This document shows, piece by piece, positions 11,405-22,468 of a stretch of 64,000 bases of DNA; position 1 is the first letter of the stretch; each line of letters begins with the position of its first letter. Both the position numbers and the translations under genes were made by a program. This stretch comes from Tubulanus polymorphus (lineage: Eukaryota > Nemertea > Palaeonemertea > Tubulaniformes > Tubulanidae), in the NCBI RefSeq assembly GCF_964204645.1, contig NC_134025.1, positions 31,962,001-32,026,000 on the forward strand. The letters run 5' to 3'. The notes below the pieces were generated by a model, which was given only the letters and a program-made list of their open reading frames with translations, had not been told where the DNA came from and did not search any database.

Positions 11405-13849
11405 TGATTTCGAGTAGATGGACTGAAAGATACAGATTTTTCTTGCAAAATAGGGTCCTAAAGATGATGAATTCTATCTTAATTGATGGGTTAGGGTGAA
11501 CTGAACTGATTTCAAATAGATAGGTGGAAAGAATCAGAATTTTCTGGCTGCCTTTGGTTCTGAAGATGATGGACTCAATCTGAAAAGATGGGCTAAGGCG
11601 TATTGAACTGATTTCAAATAGATAGGTGGAAAGATTAAGAATTTTCTGGCTATTTATGCTCCTGAGGATGATGCACTCGATCTGAAATGATAGGTTAAGG
11701 TAGACTGAACTGATTTCGAGTAGATGGACTGAAAGATACAGATTTTTCTTGCAAAATAGGGTCCTAAAGATGATGAATTCTATCTTAATTGATGGGTAAG
11801 GGTGTACTGAACTGATTTCAAATAGATAGGTTGAAAGAATCACAATTTTCTGGCTGCCTTTGGTTCTGAAGATGATGGACTCAATCTGAAAAGATGGGCT
11901 AAGGCGTATTGAACTGATTTCAAATAGATAGGTGGAAAGATTAAGAATTTTCTGGCTATTTATGCTCCTGAAGATGATTGACTCGATCTGAAATGATAGG
12001 TTAGGTAGACTGAACTGATTTCGAGTAGATGGACTGAAAGATACAGATTTTTCTTGCAAAATAGGGTCCTAAAGATGATGAGTTCTATCTTAATTGATGG
12101 GTTAGGGTGTACTGAACTGATTTCAAATAGATAGGTTGAAAGATTAAGAATTTTCTGGCTATTTATGCTCCTGAAGATGATGGACTCGATCTGAAATGAT
12201 AGGTTAAGGTAAACTGAACTGATTTCGAGCAGATGGACTGAAAGATACAGATTTTTCTTGCAAAATAGGGTCCTAAAGATGATGAATTCTATCTTAATTG
12301 ATGGGTTAGGGTGAACTGAACTGATTTCAAATAGATAGGTGGAAAGAATCAGAATTTTCTGGCTGCCTTTGGTTCTGAAGATGATGGACTCAATCTGAAA
12401 AGATGGGCTAAGGCGTATTGAACTGATTTCAAATAGATAGGTGGAAAGATTAAGAATTTTCTGGCTATTTATGCTCCTGAGGATGATGCACTCGATCTGA
12501 AATGATAGGTTAAGGTAGACTGAACTGATTTCGAGTAGATGGACTGAAAGATACAGATTTTTCTTGCAAAATAGGGTCCTAAAGATGATGAATTCTATCT
12601 TAATTGATGGGTAAGGGTGTACTGAACTGATTTCAAATAGATAGGTTGAAAGAATCACAATTTTCTGGCTGCCTTTGGTTCTGAAGATGATGGACTCAAT
12701 CTGAAAAGATGGGCTAAGGCGTATTGAACTGATTTCAAATAGATAGGTGGAAAGATTAAGAATTTTCTGGCTATTTATGCTCCTGAAGATGATTGACTCG
12801 ATCTGAAATGATAGGTTAGGTAGACTGAACTGATTTCGAGTAGATGGACTGAAAGATACAGATTTTTCTTGCAAAATAGGGTCCTAAAGATGATGAGTTC
12901 TATCTTAATTGATGGGTTAGGGTGTACTGAACTGATTTCAAATAGATAGGTTGAAAGATTAAGAATTTTCTGGCTATTTATGCTCCTGAAGATGATGGAC
13001 TCGATCTGAAATGATAGGTTAAGGTAAACTGAACTGATTTCGAGCAGATGGACTGAAAGATACAGATTTTTCTTGCAAAATAGGGTCCTAAAGATGATGA
13101 ATTCTATCTTAATTGATGGGTTAGGGTGAACTGAACTGATTTCAAATAGATAGGTGGAAAGAATCAGAATTTTCTGGCTGCCTTTGGTTCTGAAGATGAT
13201 GGACTCAATCTGAAAAGATGGGCTAAGGCGTATTGAACTGATTTCAAATAGATAGGTGGAAAGATTAAGAATTTTCTGGCTATTTATGCTCCTGAGGATG
13301 ATGCACTCGATCTGAAATGATAGGTTAAGGTAGACTGAACTGATTTCGAGTAGATGGACTGAAAGATACAGATTTTTCTTGCAAAATAGGGTCCTAAAGA
13401 TGATGAATTCTATCTTAATTGATGGGTAAGGGTGTACTGAACTGATTTCAAATAGATAGGTTGAAAGAATCAGAATTTTCTGGCTGCCTTTGGTTCTGAA
13501 GATGATGGACTCAATCTGAAAAGATGGGCTAAGGCGTATTGAACTGATTTCAAATAGATAGGTGGAAAGATTAAGAATTTTCTGGCTATTTATGCTCCTG
13601 AAGATGATTGACTCGATCTGAAATGATAGGTTAGGTAGACTGAACTGATTTCGAGTAGATGGACTGAAAGATACAGATTTTTCTTGCAAAATAGGGTCCT
13701 AAAGATGATGAGTTCTATCTTAATTGATGGGTTAGGGTGTACTGAACTGATTTCAAATAGATAGGTTGAAAGATTAAGAATTTTCTGGCTATTTATGCTC
13801 CTGAAGATGATGGACTCGATCTGAAATGATAGGTTAAGGTAAACTGAAC
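11405..13849 (+). repeat. Three tandem copies of an 815-bp unit
   Basis: Units 11405-12219, 12220-13034 and 13035-13849 follow one another directly. Each is eight monomers, one of them 101 bp (8 x 102 - 1 = 815). The 1-bp-short junction ggttaggtag starts at 11999, 12814 and 13629, exactly 815 apart. Differences seen: 11415 is t where the next copy has c; gaatcacaatt near 11839 and 12654 is gaatcagaatt near 13469; and 13849 ends the match (gagcag against gagtag). Unit edges are arbitrary within the repeat phase. Confidence 0.88.
11999..12008 (+). repeat. 101-bp A monomer with 1-bp deletion (first of 17 copies)
   Basis: Here the usual ggttaaggtaaactg ending of A reads ggttaggtagactg, one base short. 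I find the same form starting at 11999, 12814, 13629, 16994, 18013, 28109, 30148, 33615, 37592, 40751, 45440, 50435, 55430, 57977, 59812, 61442 and 63276. Fourteen copies also carry gatgattgactcg just upstream, and the other three (57977, 59812, 61442) carry ggactcgttctg. The shared linked variants argue for one founding deletion spread by later duplication. Each copy shifts the minus-strand frame and creates a pseudo-start or a stop nearby. Confidence 0.9.
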
Positions 13850-15397
13850 TGATTTCGAGTAGATGGACTGAAAGATACAGATTTTTCTTGCAAAATAGGG
13901 TCCTAAAGATGATGAGTTCAATCTTAATTGATGGGTTAGGGTGTACTGAACTGATTTCAAATAGATAGGTTGAAAGATTAAGAATTTTCTGGCTATTTAT
14001 GCTCCTGAAGATGATGGACTCGATCTGAAATGATAGGTTAAGGTAAACTGAACTGATTTCGAGCAGATGGACTGAAAGATACAGATTTTTCTTGCAAAAT
14101 AGGGTCCTAAAGATGATGAATTCTATCTTAATTGATGGGTTAGGGTGAACTGAACTGATTTCAAATAGATAGGTTGAAAGAATCAGAATTTTCTGGCTGC
14201 CTTTGGTTCTGAAGATGATGGACTCAATCTGAAAAGATGGGCTAAGGCGTATTGAACTGATTTCAAATAGATAGGTGGAAAGATTAAGGATTTTCTGGCT
14301 ATTTATGCTCCTGAAGATGATGGACTCGATCTGAAATGATAGGTTAAGGTAAACTGAACTGATTTCGAGTAGATGGACTGAAAGATACAGACTTTTCTTG
14401 CAAAATAGGGCCCTAAAGATGATGAATTCTATCTTAATTGATGGGTTAGGGTGTACTGAACAGATTTCAAATAGATAGGTTGAAAGAATCAGAATTTTCT
14501 GGCTGCTTTTGGTTCTGAAGATGATGGATACAATCTGAAAAGATGTGTTAAGGCGTATTGAACTGATTTCAAATACATAGGTGGAAAGATTAAGAATTTT
14601 CTGGCTATTTATGCTCCTGAAGATGATGGACTCGATCTGAAATGATAGGTTATGGTAAACTGAACTGATTTCGAGCAGATGGACTGAAAGATACAGATTT
14701 TTCTTGCAAAATAGGGCCCTAAAGATGATGAATTCTATCTTAATTGATGGGTTAGGGTGAACTGAACTGATTTCAAATAGATAGGTGGAAAGAATCAGAA
14801 TTTTCTGGCTGCCTTTGGTTCTGAAGATGATGGACTCAATCTGAAAAGATGGGCTTAGGCGTATTGAACTGATTTCAAATAGATAGGTGGAAAGATTAAG
14901 AATTTTCTGGCTATTTATGCTCCTGAGGATGATTCACTCGATCTGAAATGATAGGTTGAGGTAGACTGAACTGATTTCGAGTAGATGGACTGAAAGATAC
15001 AGATTTTTCTTGCAAAATAGGGTCCTAAAGGTGATGAATTCTATCTTAATTGATGGGTAAGGGTGTACTGAACTGATTTCAAATAGATAGGTTGAAAGAA
15101 TCAGAATTTTCTGGCTGCTTTTGGTTCTGAAGATGATGGATTCAATCTGAAAAGATGTGTTAAGGCGCATTGAACTGATTTCAAATAGATAGGTGGAAAG
15201 ATTAAGAATTTTCTGGCTATTTATGCTCCTGAAGATGATGGACTCGATCTGAAATGATAGGTTAAGGTAAACTGAACTGATTTCGAGTAGATGGACTGAA
15301 AGATACCGATTTTTCTTGCAAAATAGGGTCCTAAAGATGATGAATTCTATCTTAATTGATGGGTTAGGGTGTACTGAACTGATTTCAAATAGATAGG
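12850..15397 (+). repeat. 2.5-kb block duplicated at +4,384 bp, copy 1
   Basis: Ordered variants are shared with 17,234-19,781: the 101-bp monomer (13629 and 18013), cctgaggatg (13291 and 17675; 14922 and 19306), tggatacaatc (14526 and 18910), cctaaaggtgatg and gcgcattg. The offset of 4,384 equals 43 monomers minus 2, which accounts for the two short monomers between copies. Differences include aaatacatagg and gattcactcg here. The match ends at 15,398, where ggtgggaag faces ggttgaaag. The copies are more diverged than the 2,040-bp pair. Confidence 0.78.
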
Positions 15398-17054
15398 TGG
15401 GAAGATTAAGAATTTTCTGGCTATTTATGCTCCTGAAGATGATGGACTCGATCTGAAATGATAGGTTAAGGTAAACTGAACTGATTTCGAGCAGATGGAC
15501 TGAAAGATACAGATTTTTCTTGCAAAATAGGGTCCTAAGGATGATGAATTCTATCTTAATTGATGGGTTAGGGTGAACTGAACTGATTTCAAATAGATAG
15601 GTGGAAAGAATCAGAATTTTCTGGCTGCCTTTGGTTCTGAAGATGATGGACTCAATCTGAAAAGATGGGCTAAGGCGTATTGAACTGATTTCAAATAGAT
15701 AGGTGGAAAGATTAAGAATTTTCTGGCTATTTATGCTCCTGAAGATGATGGACTCGATCTGAAATGATAGGTTAAGGTAAACTGAACTGATTTCGAGTAG
15801 ATGGACTGAAAGATACAGACTTTTCTTGCAAAATAGGGCCCTAAAGATGATGAATTCTATCTTAATTGATGGGTTAGGATGTACTGAACTGATTTCAAAT
15901 AGATAGGTTGAAAGAATCAGAATTTTCTGGCTGCCTTTGGTTCTGAAGATGATGGACTCAATCTGAAAAGATGGGCTTAGGCGTATTGAACTGATTTCAA
16001 ATAGATAGGTGGAAAGATTAAGAATTTTCTGGCTATTTATGCTCCTGAGGATGATGCACTCGATCTGAAATGATAGGTTGAGGTAGACTGAACTGATTTC
16101 GAGTAGATGGACTGAAAGATACAGATTTTTCTTGCAAAATAGGGTCCTAAAGGTGATGAATTCTATCTTAATTGATGGGTAAGGGTGTACTGAACTGATT
16201 TCAAATAGATAGGTTGAAAGAATCAGAATTTTCTGGCTGCTTTTAGTTCTGAAGATGATGGATTCAATCTGAAAAGATGTGTTAAGGCGCATTGAACTGA
16301 TTTCAAATAGATAGGTGGAAAGATTAAGAATTTTCTGGCTATTTATGCTCCTGAAGATGATGGACTCGATCTGAAATGATAGGTTAAGGTAAACTGAACT
16401 GATTTCGAGTAGATGGACTGAAAGATACAGATTTTTCTTGCAAAATAGGGTCCTAAAGATGATGAATTCTATCTTAATTGATGGGTTAGGGTGAACTGAA
16501 CTGATTTCAAATAGATAGGTGGAAAGAATCAGAATTTTCTGGCTGCCTTTGGTTCTGAAGATGATGGACTCAATCTGAAAAGATGGGCTAAGGCGTATTG
16601 AACTGATTTCAAATAGATAGGTGGAAAGATTAAGAATTTTCTGGCTATTTATGCTCCTGAGGATGATGCACTCGATCTGAAATGATAGGTTAAGGTAGAC
16701 TGAACTGATTTCGAGTAGATGGACTGAAAGATACAGATTTTTCTTGCAAAATAGGGTCCTAAAGATGATGAATTCTATCTTAATTGATGGGTAAGGGTGT
16801 ACTGAACTGATTTCAAATAGATAGGTTGAAAGAATCAGAATTTTCTGGCTGCCTTTGGTTCTGAAGATGATGGACTCAATCTGAAAAGATGGGCTAAGGC
16901 GTATTGAACTGATTTCAAATAGATAGGTGGAAAGATTAAGAATTTTCTGGCTATTTATGCTCCTGAAGATGATTGACTCGATCTGAAATGATAGGTTAGG
17001 TAGACTGAACTGATTTCGAGTAGATGGACTGAAAGATACAGATTTTTCTTGCAA
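14934..17054 (-). other. Second-longest stop-free frame, 706 codons; not considered a gene
   Basis: This is the same 34-residue repeat and the same kind of ends: a TTG pseudo-start that joins the frame at the 101-bp monomer of 16994. The left end is a substitution, gattcactcg with a TGA read on the minus strand near 14,934. Shorter frames of the same nature (for example 30109-32058, 17974-19554 and 57938-59872) fill the rest of the window and end at frameshifts or recurrent nonsense variants. None has a start, signal or unique end that would suggest a gene. Confidence 0.8.
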
Positions 17055-17233
17055 AATAGGGTCCTAAAGATGATGAGTTCTATCTTAATTGATGGGTTAG
17101 GGTGTACTGAACTGATTTCAAATAGATAGGTTGAAAGATTAAGAATTTTCTGGCTATTTATGCTCCTGAAGATGATGGACTCGATCTGAAATGATAGGTT
17201 AAGGTAAACTGAACTGATTTCGAGTAGATGGAC

Positions 17234-19781
17234 TGAAAGATACAGATTTTTCTTGCAAAATAGGGTCCTAAAGATGATGAGTTCTATCTTAATTGATGGG
17301 TTAGGGTGTACTGAACTGATTTCAAATAGATAGGTTGAAAGATTAAGAATTTTCTGGCTATTTATGCTCCTGAAGATGATGGACTCGATCTGAAATGATA
17401 GGTTAAGGTAAACTGAACTGATTTCGAGCAGATGGACTGAAAGATACAGATTTTTCTTGCAAAATAGGGTCCTAAAGATGATGAATTCTATCTTAATTGA
17501 TGGGTTAGGGTGAACTGAACTGATTTCAAATAGATAGGTGGAAAGAATCAGAATTTTCTGGCTGCCTTTGGTTCTGAAGATGATGGACTCAATCTGAAAA
17601 GATGGGCTAAGGCGTATTGAACTGATTTCAAATAGATAGGTGGAAAGATTAAGAATTTTCTGGCTATTTATGCTCCTGAGGATGATGCACTCGATCTGAA
17701 ATGATAGGTTAAGGTAGACTGAACTGATTTCGAGTAGATGGACTGAAAGATACAGATTTTTCTTGCAAAATAGGGTCCTAAAGATGATGAATTCTATCTT
17801 AATTGATGGGTAAGGGTGTACTGAACTGATTTCAAATAGATAGGTTGAAAGAATCAGAATTTTCTGGCTGCTTTTGGTTCTGAAGATGATGGACTCAATC
17901 TGAAAAGATGGGCTAAGGCGTATTGAACTGATTTCAAATAGATAGGTGGAAAGATTAAGAATTTTCTGGCTATTTATGCTCCTGAAGATGATTGACTCGA
18001 TCTGAAATGATAGGTTAGGTAGACTGAACTGATTTCGAGTAGATGGACTGAAAGATACAGATTTTTCTTGCAAAATAGGGTCCTAAAGATGATGAGTTCT
18101 ATCTTAATTGATGGGTTAGGGTGTACTGAACTGATTTCAAATAGATAGGTTGAAAGATTAAGAATTTTCTGGCTATTTATGCTCCTGAAGATGATGGACT
18201 CGATCTGAAATGATAGGTTAAGGTAAACTGAACTGATTTCGAGTAGATGGACTGAAAGATACAGATTTTTCTTGCAAAATAGGGTCCTAAAGATGATGAG
18301 TTCTATCTTAATTGATGGGTTAGGGTGTACTGAACTGATTTCAAATAGATAGGTTGAAAGATTAAGAATTTTCTGGCTATTTATGCTCCTGAAGATGATG
18401 GACTCGATCTGAAATGATAGGTTAAGGTAAACTGAACTGATTTCGAGCAGATGGACTGAAAGATACAGATTTTTCTTGCAAAATAGGGTCCTAAAGATGA
18501 TGAATTCTATCTTAATTGATGGGTTAGGGTGAACTGAACTGATTTCAAATAGATAGGTGGAAAGAATCAGAATTTTCTGGCTGCCTTTGGTTCTGAAGAT
18601 GATGGACTCAATCTGAAAAGATGGGCTAAGGCGTATTGAACTGATTTCAAATAGATAGGTGGAAAGATTAAGAATTTTCTGGCTATTTATGCTCCTGAAG
18701 ATGATGGACTCGATCTGAAATGATAGGTTAAGGTAAACTGAACTGATTTCGAGTAGATGGACTGAAAGATACAGACTTTTCTTGCAAAATACGGCCCTAA
18801 AGATGATGAATTCTATCTTAATTGATGGGTTAGGGTGTACTGAACTGATTTCAAATAGATAGGTTGAAAGAATCAGAATTTTCTGGCTGCTTTTGGTTCT
18901 GAAGATGATGGATACAATCTGAAAAGATGTGTTAAGGCGTATTGAACTGATTTCAAATAGATAGGTGGAAAGATTAAGAATTTTCTGGCTATTTATGCTC
19001 CTGAAGATGATGGACTCGATCTGAAATGATAGGTTAAGGTAAACTGAACTGATTTCGAGCAGATGGACTGAAAGATACAGATTTTTCTTGCAAAATAGGG
19101 CCCTAAAGATGATGAATTCTATCTTAATTGATGGGTTAGGGTGAACTGAACTGATTTCAAATAGATAGGTGGAAAGAATCAGAATTTTCTGGCTGCCTTT
19201 GGTTCTGAAGATGAAAGACTCAATCTGAAAAGATGGGCTTAGGCGTATTGAACTGATTTCAAATAGATAGGTGGAAAGATTAAGAATTTTCTGGCTATTT
19301 ATGCTCCTGAGGATGATGCACTCGATCTGAAATGATAGGTTGAGGTAGACTGAACTGATTTCGAGTAGATGGACTGAAAGATACAGATTTTTCTTGCAAA
19401 ATAGGGTCCTAAAGGTGATGAATTCTATCTTAATTGATGGGTAAGGGTGTACTGAACTGATTTCAAATAGATAGGTTGAAAGAATCAGAATTTTCTGGCT
19501 GCTTTTGGTTCTGAAGATGATGGATTCAATCTGAAAAGATGTGTTAAGGCGCATTGAACTGATTTCAAATAGATAGGTGGAAAGATTAAGAATTTTCTGG
19601 CTATTTATGCTCCTGAAGATGATGGACTCGATCTGAAATGATAGGTTAAGGTAAACTGAACTGATTTCGAGTAGATGGACTGAAAGATACAGATTTTTCT
19701 TGCAAAATAGGGTCCTAAAGATGATGAATTCTATCTTAATTGATGGGTTAGGGTGTACTGAACTGATTTCAAATAGATAGG
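17234..19781 (+). repeat. 2.5-kb block duplicated at +4,384 bp, copy 2
   Basis: This is the partner of 12,850-15,397. It carries aatacggccctaaag near 18,790 and gatgaaagactc near 19,211, absent from copy 1. The 101-bp monomer at 18013 is also 1,019 bp (10 monomers minus 1) downstream of another at 16994, so a shorter local duplication is nested in this region. Confidence 0.75.
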
Positions 19782-20305
19782 TTGAAAGAATCGGAATTTT
19801 CTGGCTGCTTTTGGTTCTGAAGATGATGGATTCAATCTGAAAAGATGTGTTAAGGCGTATTGAACTGATTTAAAATAGATAGGTGGAAAGATTAAGAATT
19901 TTCTGGCTATTTATGCTCCTGAAGATGATGGACTCGATCTGAAATGATAGGTTAAGGTAAACTGAACTTATTTCGAGTAGATGGACTGAAAGATACAGAT
20001 TTTTCTTGCAAAATAGGGTCCTAAAGATGATGAATTCTATCTTAATTGATGGGTTAGGGTGTACTGAACTGATTTCAAATAGATAGGTTGAAAGAATCAG
20101 AATTTTCTGGCTGCTTTTGGTTCTGAAGATGATGGATTCAATCTGAAAAGATGTGTTAAGGCGTATTGAACTGATTTAAAATAGATAGGTGGAAAGATTA
20201 AGAATTTTCTGGCTATTTATGCTCCTGAAGATGATGGACTCGATCTGAAATGATAGGTTAAGGTAAACTGAACTGATTTCGAGTAGATGGACTGAAAGAT
20301 ACAGA

Positions 20306-20311
20306 TTTTTT
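20306..20311 (+). repeat. 1-bp insertion in a B monomer
   Basis: The T run in cagatttttcttgc is six long here, and the next bases read catgc instead of cttgc. This makes a 103-bp monomer and explains the 1,429-bp interval (14 x 102 + 1) between cctgaggatg markers at 19306 and 20735. I saw no other copy of this insertion. Confidence 0.85.
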
Positions 20312-21596
20312 CATGCAAAATAGGGTCCTAAAGATGATGAGTTCTATCTTAATTGATGGGTTAGGGTGTACTGAACTGATTTCAAATAGATAGGTTGAAA
20401 GATTAAGAATTTTCTGGCTATTTATGCTCCTGAAGATGATGAACTCGATCTAAAATGATAGGTTAAGGTAAACTGAACTGATTTCGAGCAGATGGACTGA
20501 AAGATACAGATCTTTCTTGCAAAATAGGGTCCTAAAGATGATGAATTCTATCTTAATTGATGGGTTAGGGTGAACTGAACTGATTTCAAATAGATAGGTG
20601 GAAAGAATCAGAATTTTCTGGCTGCCTTTGGTTCTGAAGATGATGGACTCAATCTGAAAAGATGGGCTAAGGCGTATTGAACTGATTTCAAATAGATAGG
20701 TGGAAAGATTAAGAATTTTCTGGCTATTTATGCTCCTGAGGATGATGCACTCGATCTGAAATGATAGGTTAAGGTAGACTGAACTGATTTCGAGTAGATG
20801 GACTGAAAGATACAGATTTTTCTTGCAAAATAGGGTCCTAAAGATGATGAATTCTATCTTAATTGATGGGTTAGGGTGTACTGAACTGATTTCAAATAGA
20901 TAGGTGGAAAGATTAAGAATTTTCTGGCTATTTATGCTCCTGAAGATGATGGACTCGATCTGAAATGATAGGTTAAGGTAAACTGAACTGATTTCGAGCA
21001 GATGGACTGAAAGATACAGATTTTTCTTGCAAAATAGGGTCCTAAAGATGATGAGTTCTATCTTAATTGATGGCTTAGGGTGTACTGAACTGATTTCAAA
21101 TAGATAGGTGAAAAGATTAAGAATTTTCTGGCTATTTATGCTCCTGAAGATGATGGACTCGATCTGAAATGATAGGTTAAGGTAAACTGAACTGATTTCG
21201 AGTAGATGGACTGAAAGATACAGATTTTTCTTGCAAAATAGGGTCCTAAAGATGATGAATTCTATCTTAATTGATGGGTTAGGGTGTACTGAACTGATTT
21301 CAAATAGATAGGTTGAAAGAATCAGAATTTTCTGGCTGCTTTTGGTTCTGAAGATGATGGATTCAATCTGAAAAGATGTGTTAAGGCGTATTGAACTGAT
21401 TTAAAATAGATAGGTGGAAAGATTAAGAATTTTCTGGCTATTTATGCTCCTGAAGATGATGGACTCGATCTGAAATGATAGGTTAAGGTAAACTGAACTT
21501 ATTTCGAGTAGATGGACTGAAAGATACAGATTTTTCTTGCAAAATAGGGTCCTAAAGATGATGAATTCTATCTTAATTGATGGGTTAGGGTGAACT

Positions 21597-21800
21597 GAAC
21601 TGATTTCAAATAGATAGGTTAAAAGAATCAGAATTTTCTGGCTGCTTTTGGTTCTGAAGATGATGGATTCAATCTGAAAAGATGGGCTAAGGCGTATTGA
21701 ACTGAATTCAAATAGATAGGTGGAAAGAATCAGAATTTTCTGGCTGCTTTTGGTTCCGAAGATGATGGATTCAATCTGAAAAGATGTGTTAAGGCGTATT
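21597..21800 (+). repeat. Adjacent C-C pair (B-C-C-A tetramer)
   Basis: Two C monomers lie in tandem (21597-21698 and 21699-21800) between a B and an A, making a 408-bp tetramer. The same arrangement occurs at 31283-31486, 47797-48000 and 52486-52689. The last two are 4,689 bp apart and so are copies of one event. A single unequal exchange of one 102-bp step would produce it, the reciprocal of the B-A dimer. Confidence 0.85.
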
Positions 21801-22457
21801 GAACTGATTTCAAATAGATAGGTGGAAAGATTAAGAATTTTCTGGCTATTTATGCTCCTGAAGATGATAAACTCGATCTGAAATGATAGGTTAAGGTAAA
21901 CTGAATTGATTTCGAGTAGATGGACTGAAAGATACAGATTTGTCTTGCAAAATAGGGTCCTAAAGATGATGAATTCTATCTTAATTGATGGGTTAGGGTG
22001 TACTGAACTGATTTCAAATAGATAGGTTGAAAGAATCAGAATTTTCTGGCTGCTTTTGGTTCTGAAGATGATGGATTCAATCTGAAAAGATGTGTTAAGG
22101 CGTATTGAACTGATTTCAAATAGATAGGTGGAAAGATTAAGAATTTTCTGGCTATTTATGCTCCTGAAGATGATGGACTCGATCTGAAATGATAGGTTAA
22201 GGTAAACTGAACTGATTTCGAGTAGATGGACTGAAAGATACACATTTTTCTTGCAAAATAGGGTCCTAAAGATGATGAATTCTATCTTAACTGATGGGTT
22301 AGGTTGAACTGAACTGATTTCAAATAGATAGGTTAAAAGAATCAGAATTTTCTGGCTGCTTTTGGTTCTGAAGATGATGGATTCAATCTGAAAAGATGTG
22401 TTAAGGCGTATTGAACTGATTTAAAATAGATAGGTGGAAAGATTAAGAATTTTCTGG

Positions 22458-22468
22458 CTATATGCTCC
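22458..22468 (+). repeat. 100-bp A monomer (ctatatgctcc), first of four
   Basis: The usual ctatttatgctcc is shortened by 2 bp to ctatatgctcc. The same form is at 38160, 41319 and 46008, spaced 3,159 and 4,689 bp apart in the last three. Together with the 101-bp monomer in the same unit it makes the unit 3 bp shorter than a multiple of 102. It also breaks the minus-strand open frame. Confidence 0.88.

Larger units (their letters stand above)
1992..12059 (-). other. Long stop-free frame, 3,355 codons; not considered a gene
   Basis: The minus strand is open for 3,355 codons as a 34-residue repeat rich in I, L, S and F (for example FQIESIIFRSINSQKILNLS in A). This follows from 102 = 3 x 34 plus one frame free of stops in all three monomer types. 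Against a gene: the start is TTG, not ATG, and lies in B-monomer sequence that joins the frame only through the 1-bp deletion at 11999; there is no upstream non-repeat sequence; the end is a single substitution (tctaaaatg, giving TAG) in an otherwise ordinary monomer. Differences between monomer types fall on codon positions 1, 2 and 3 as 26, 21 and 21 in my hand count, so there is no third-position excess. I cannot exclude transcription of the satellite. Confidence 0.85.
9400..20840 (+). repeat. Array domain II: 'cctgaggatgatgcactcg' flavour
   Basis: The domain is marked by an A variant, cctgaggatgatgcactcg (gattcactcg in one copy), at 9621, 11049, 11661, 12476, 13291, 14922, 16044, 16656, 17675, 19306 and 20735, usually followed by aggtagactg. 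Intervals are 1428, 612, 815, 815, 1631, 1122, 612, 1019, 1631 and 1429 bp. These are multiples of 102 corrected by -1 for each 101-bp monomer and +1 for one inserted base near 20,306. I saw the marker nowhere to the right of 20,735. Other local variants are tggatacaatc (10653, 14526, 18910), gggccctaaag and gcgcattg. Confidence 0.8.

Noticed and set aside
1992-12059. Giant repeat protein with 34-residue repeats (TPR, PPR or TALE-like by length)
   Set aside because: Only the length fits. The repeats lack the G/A/W/Y pattern of TPR and the conserved core of TALE repeats, start at TTG through a frameshift, and show no codon-position bias. Length follows from the 102-bp monomer.
11960-18073. Separate genes starting with MQEKSVSFSP at 12059, 12874, 13689, 17054 and 18073
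   Set aside because: All use the same TTG in B-monomer sequence in a different frame, joined to the main frame only by the 1-bp deletion 60 bp downstream. They are frameshift by-products.
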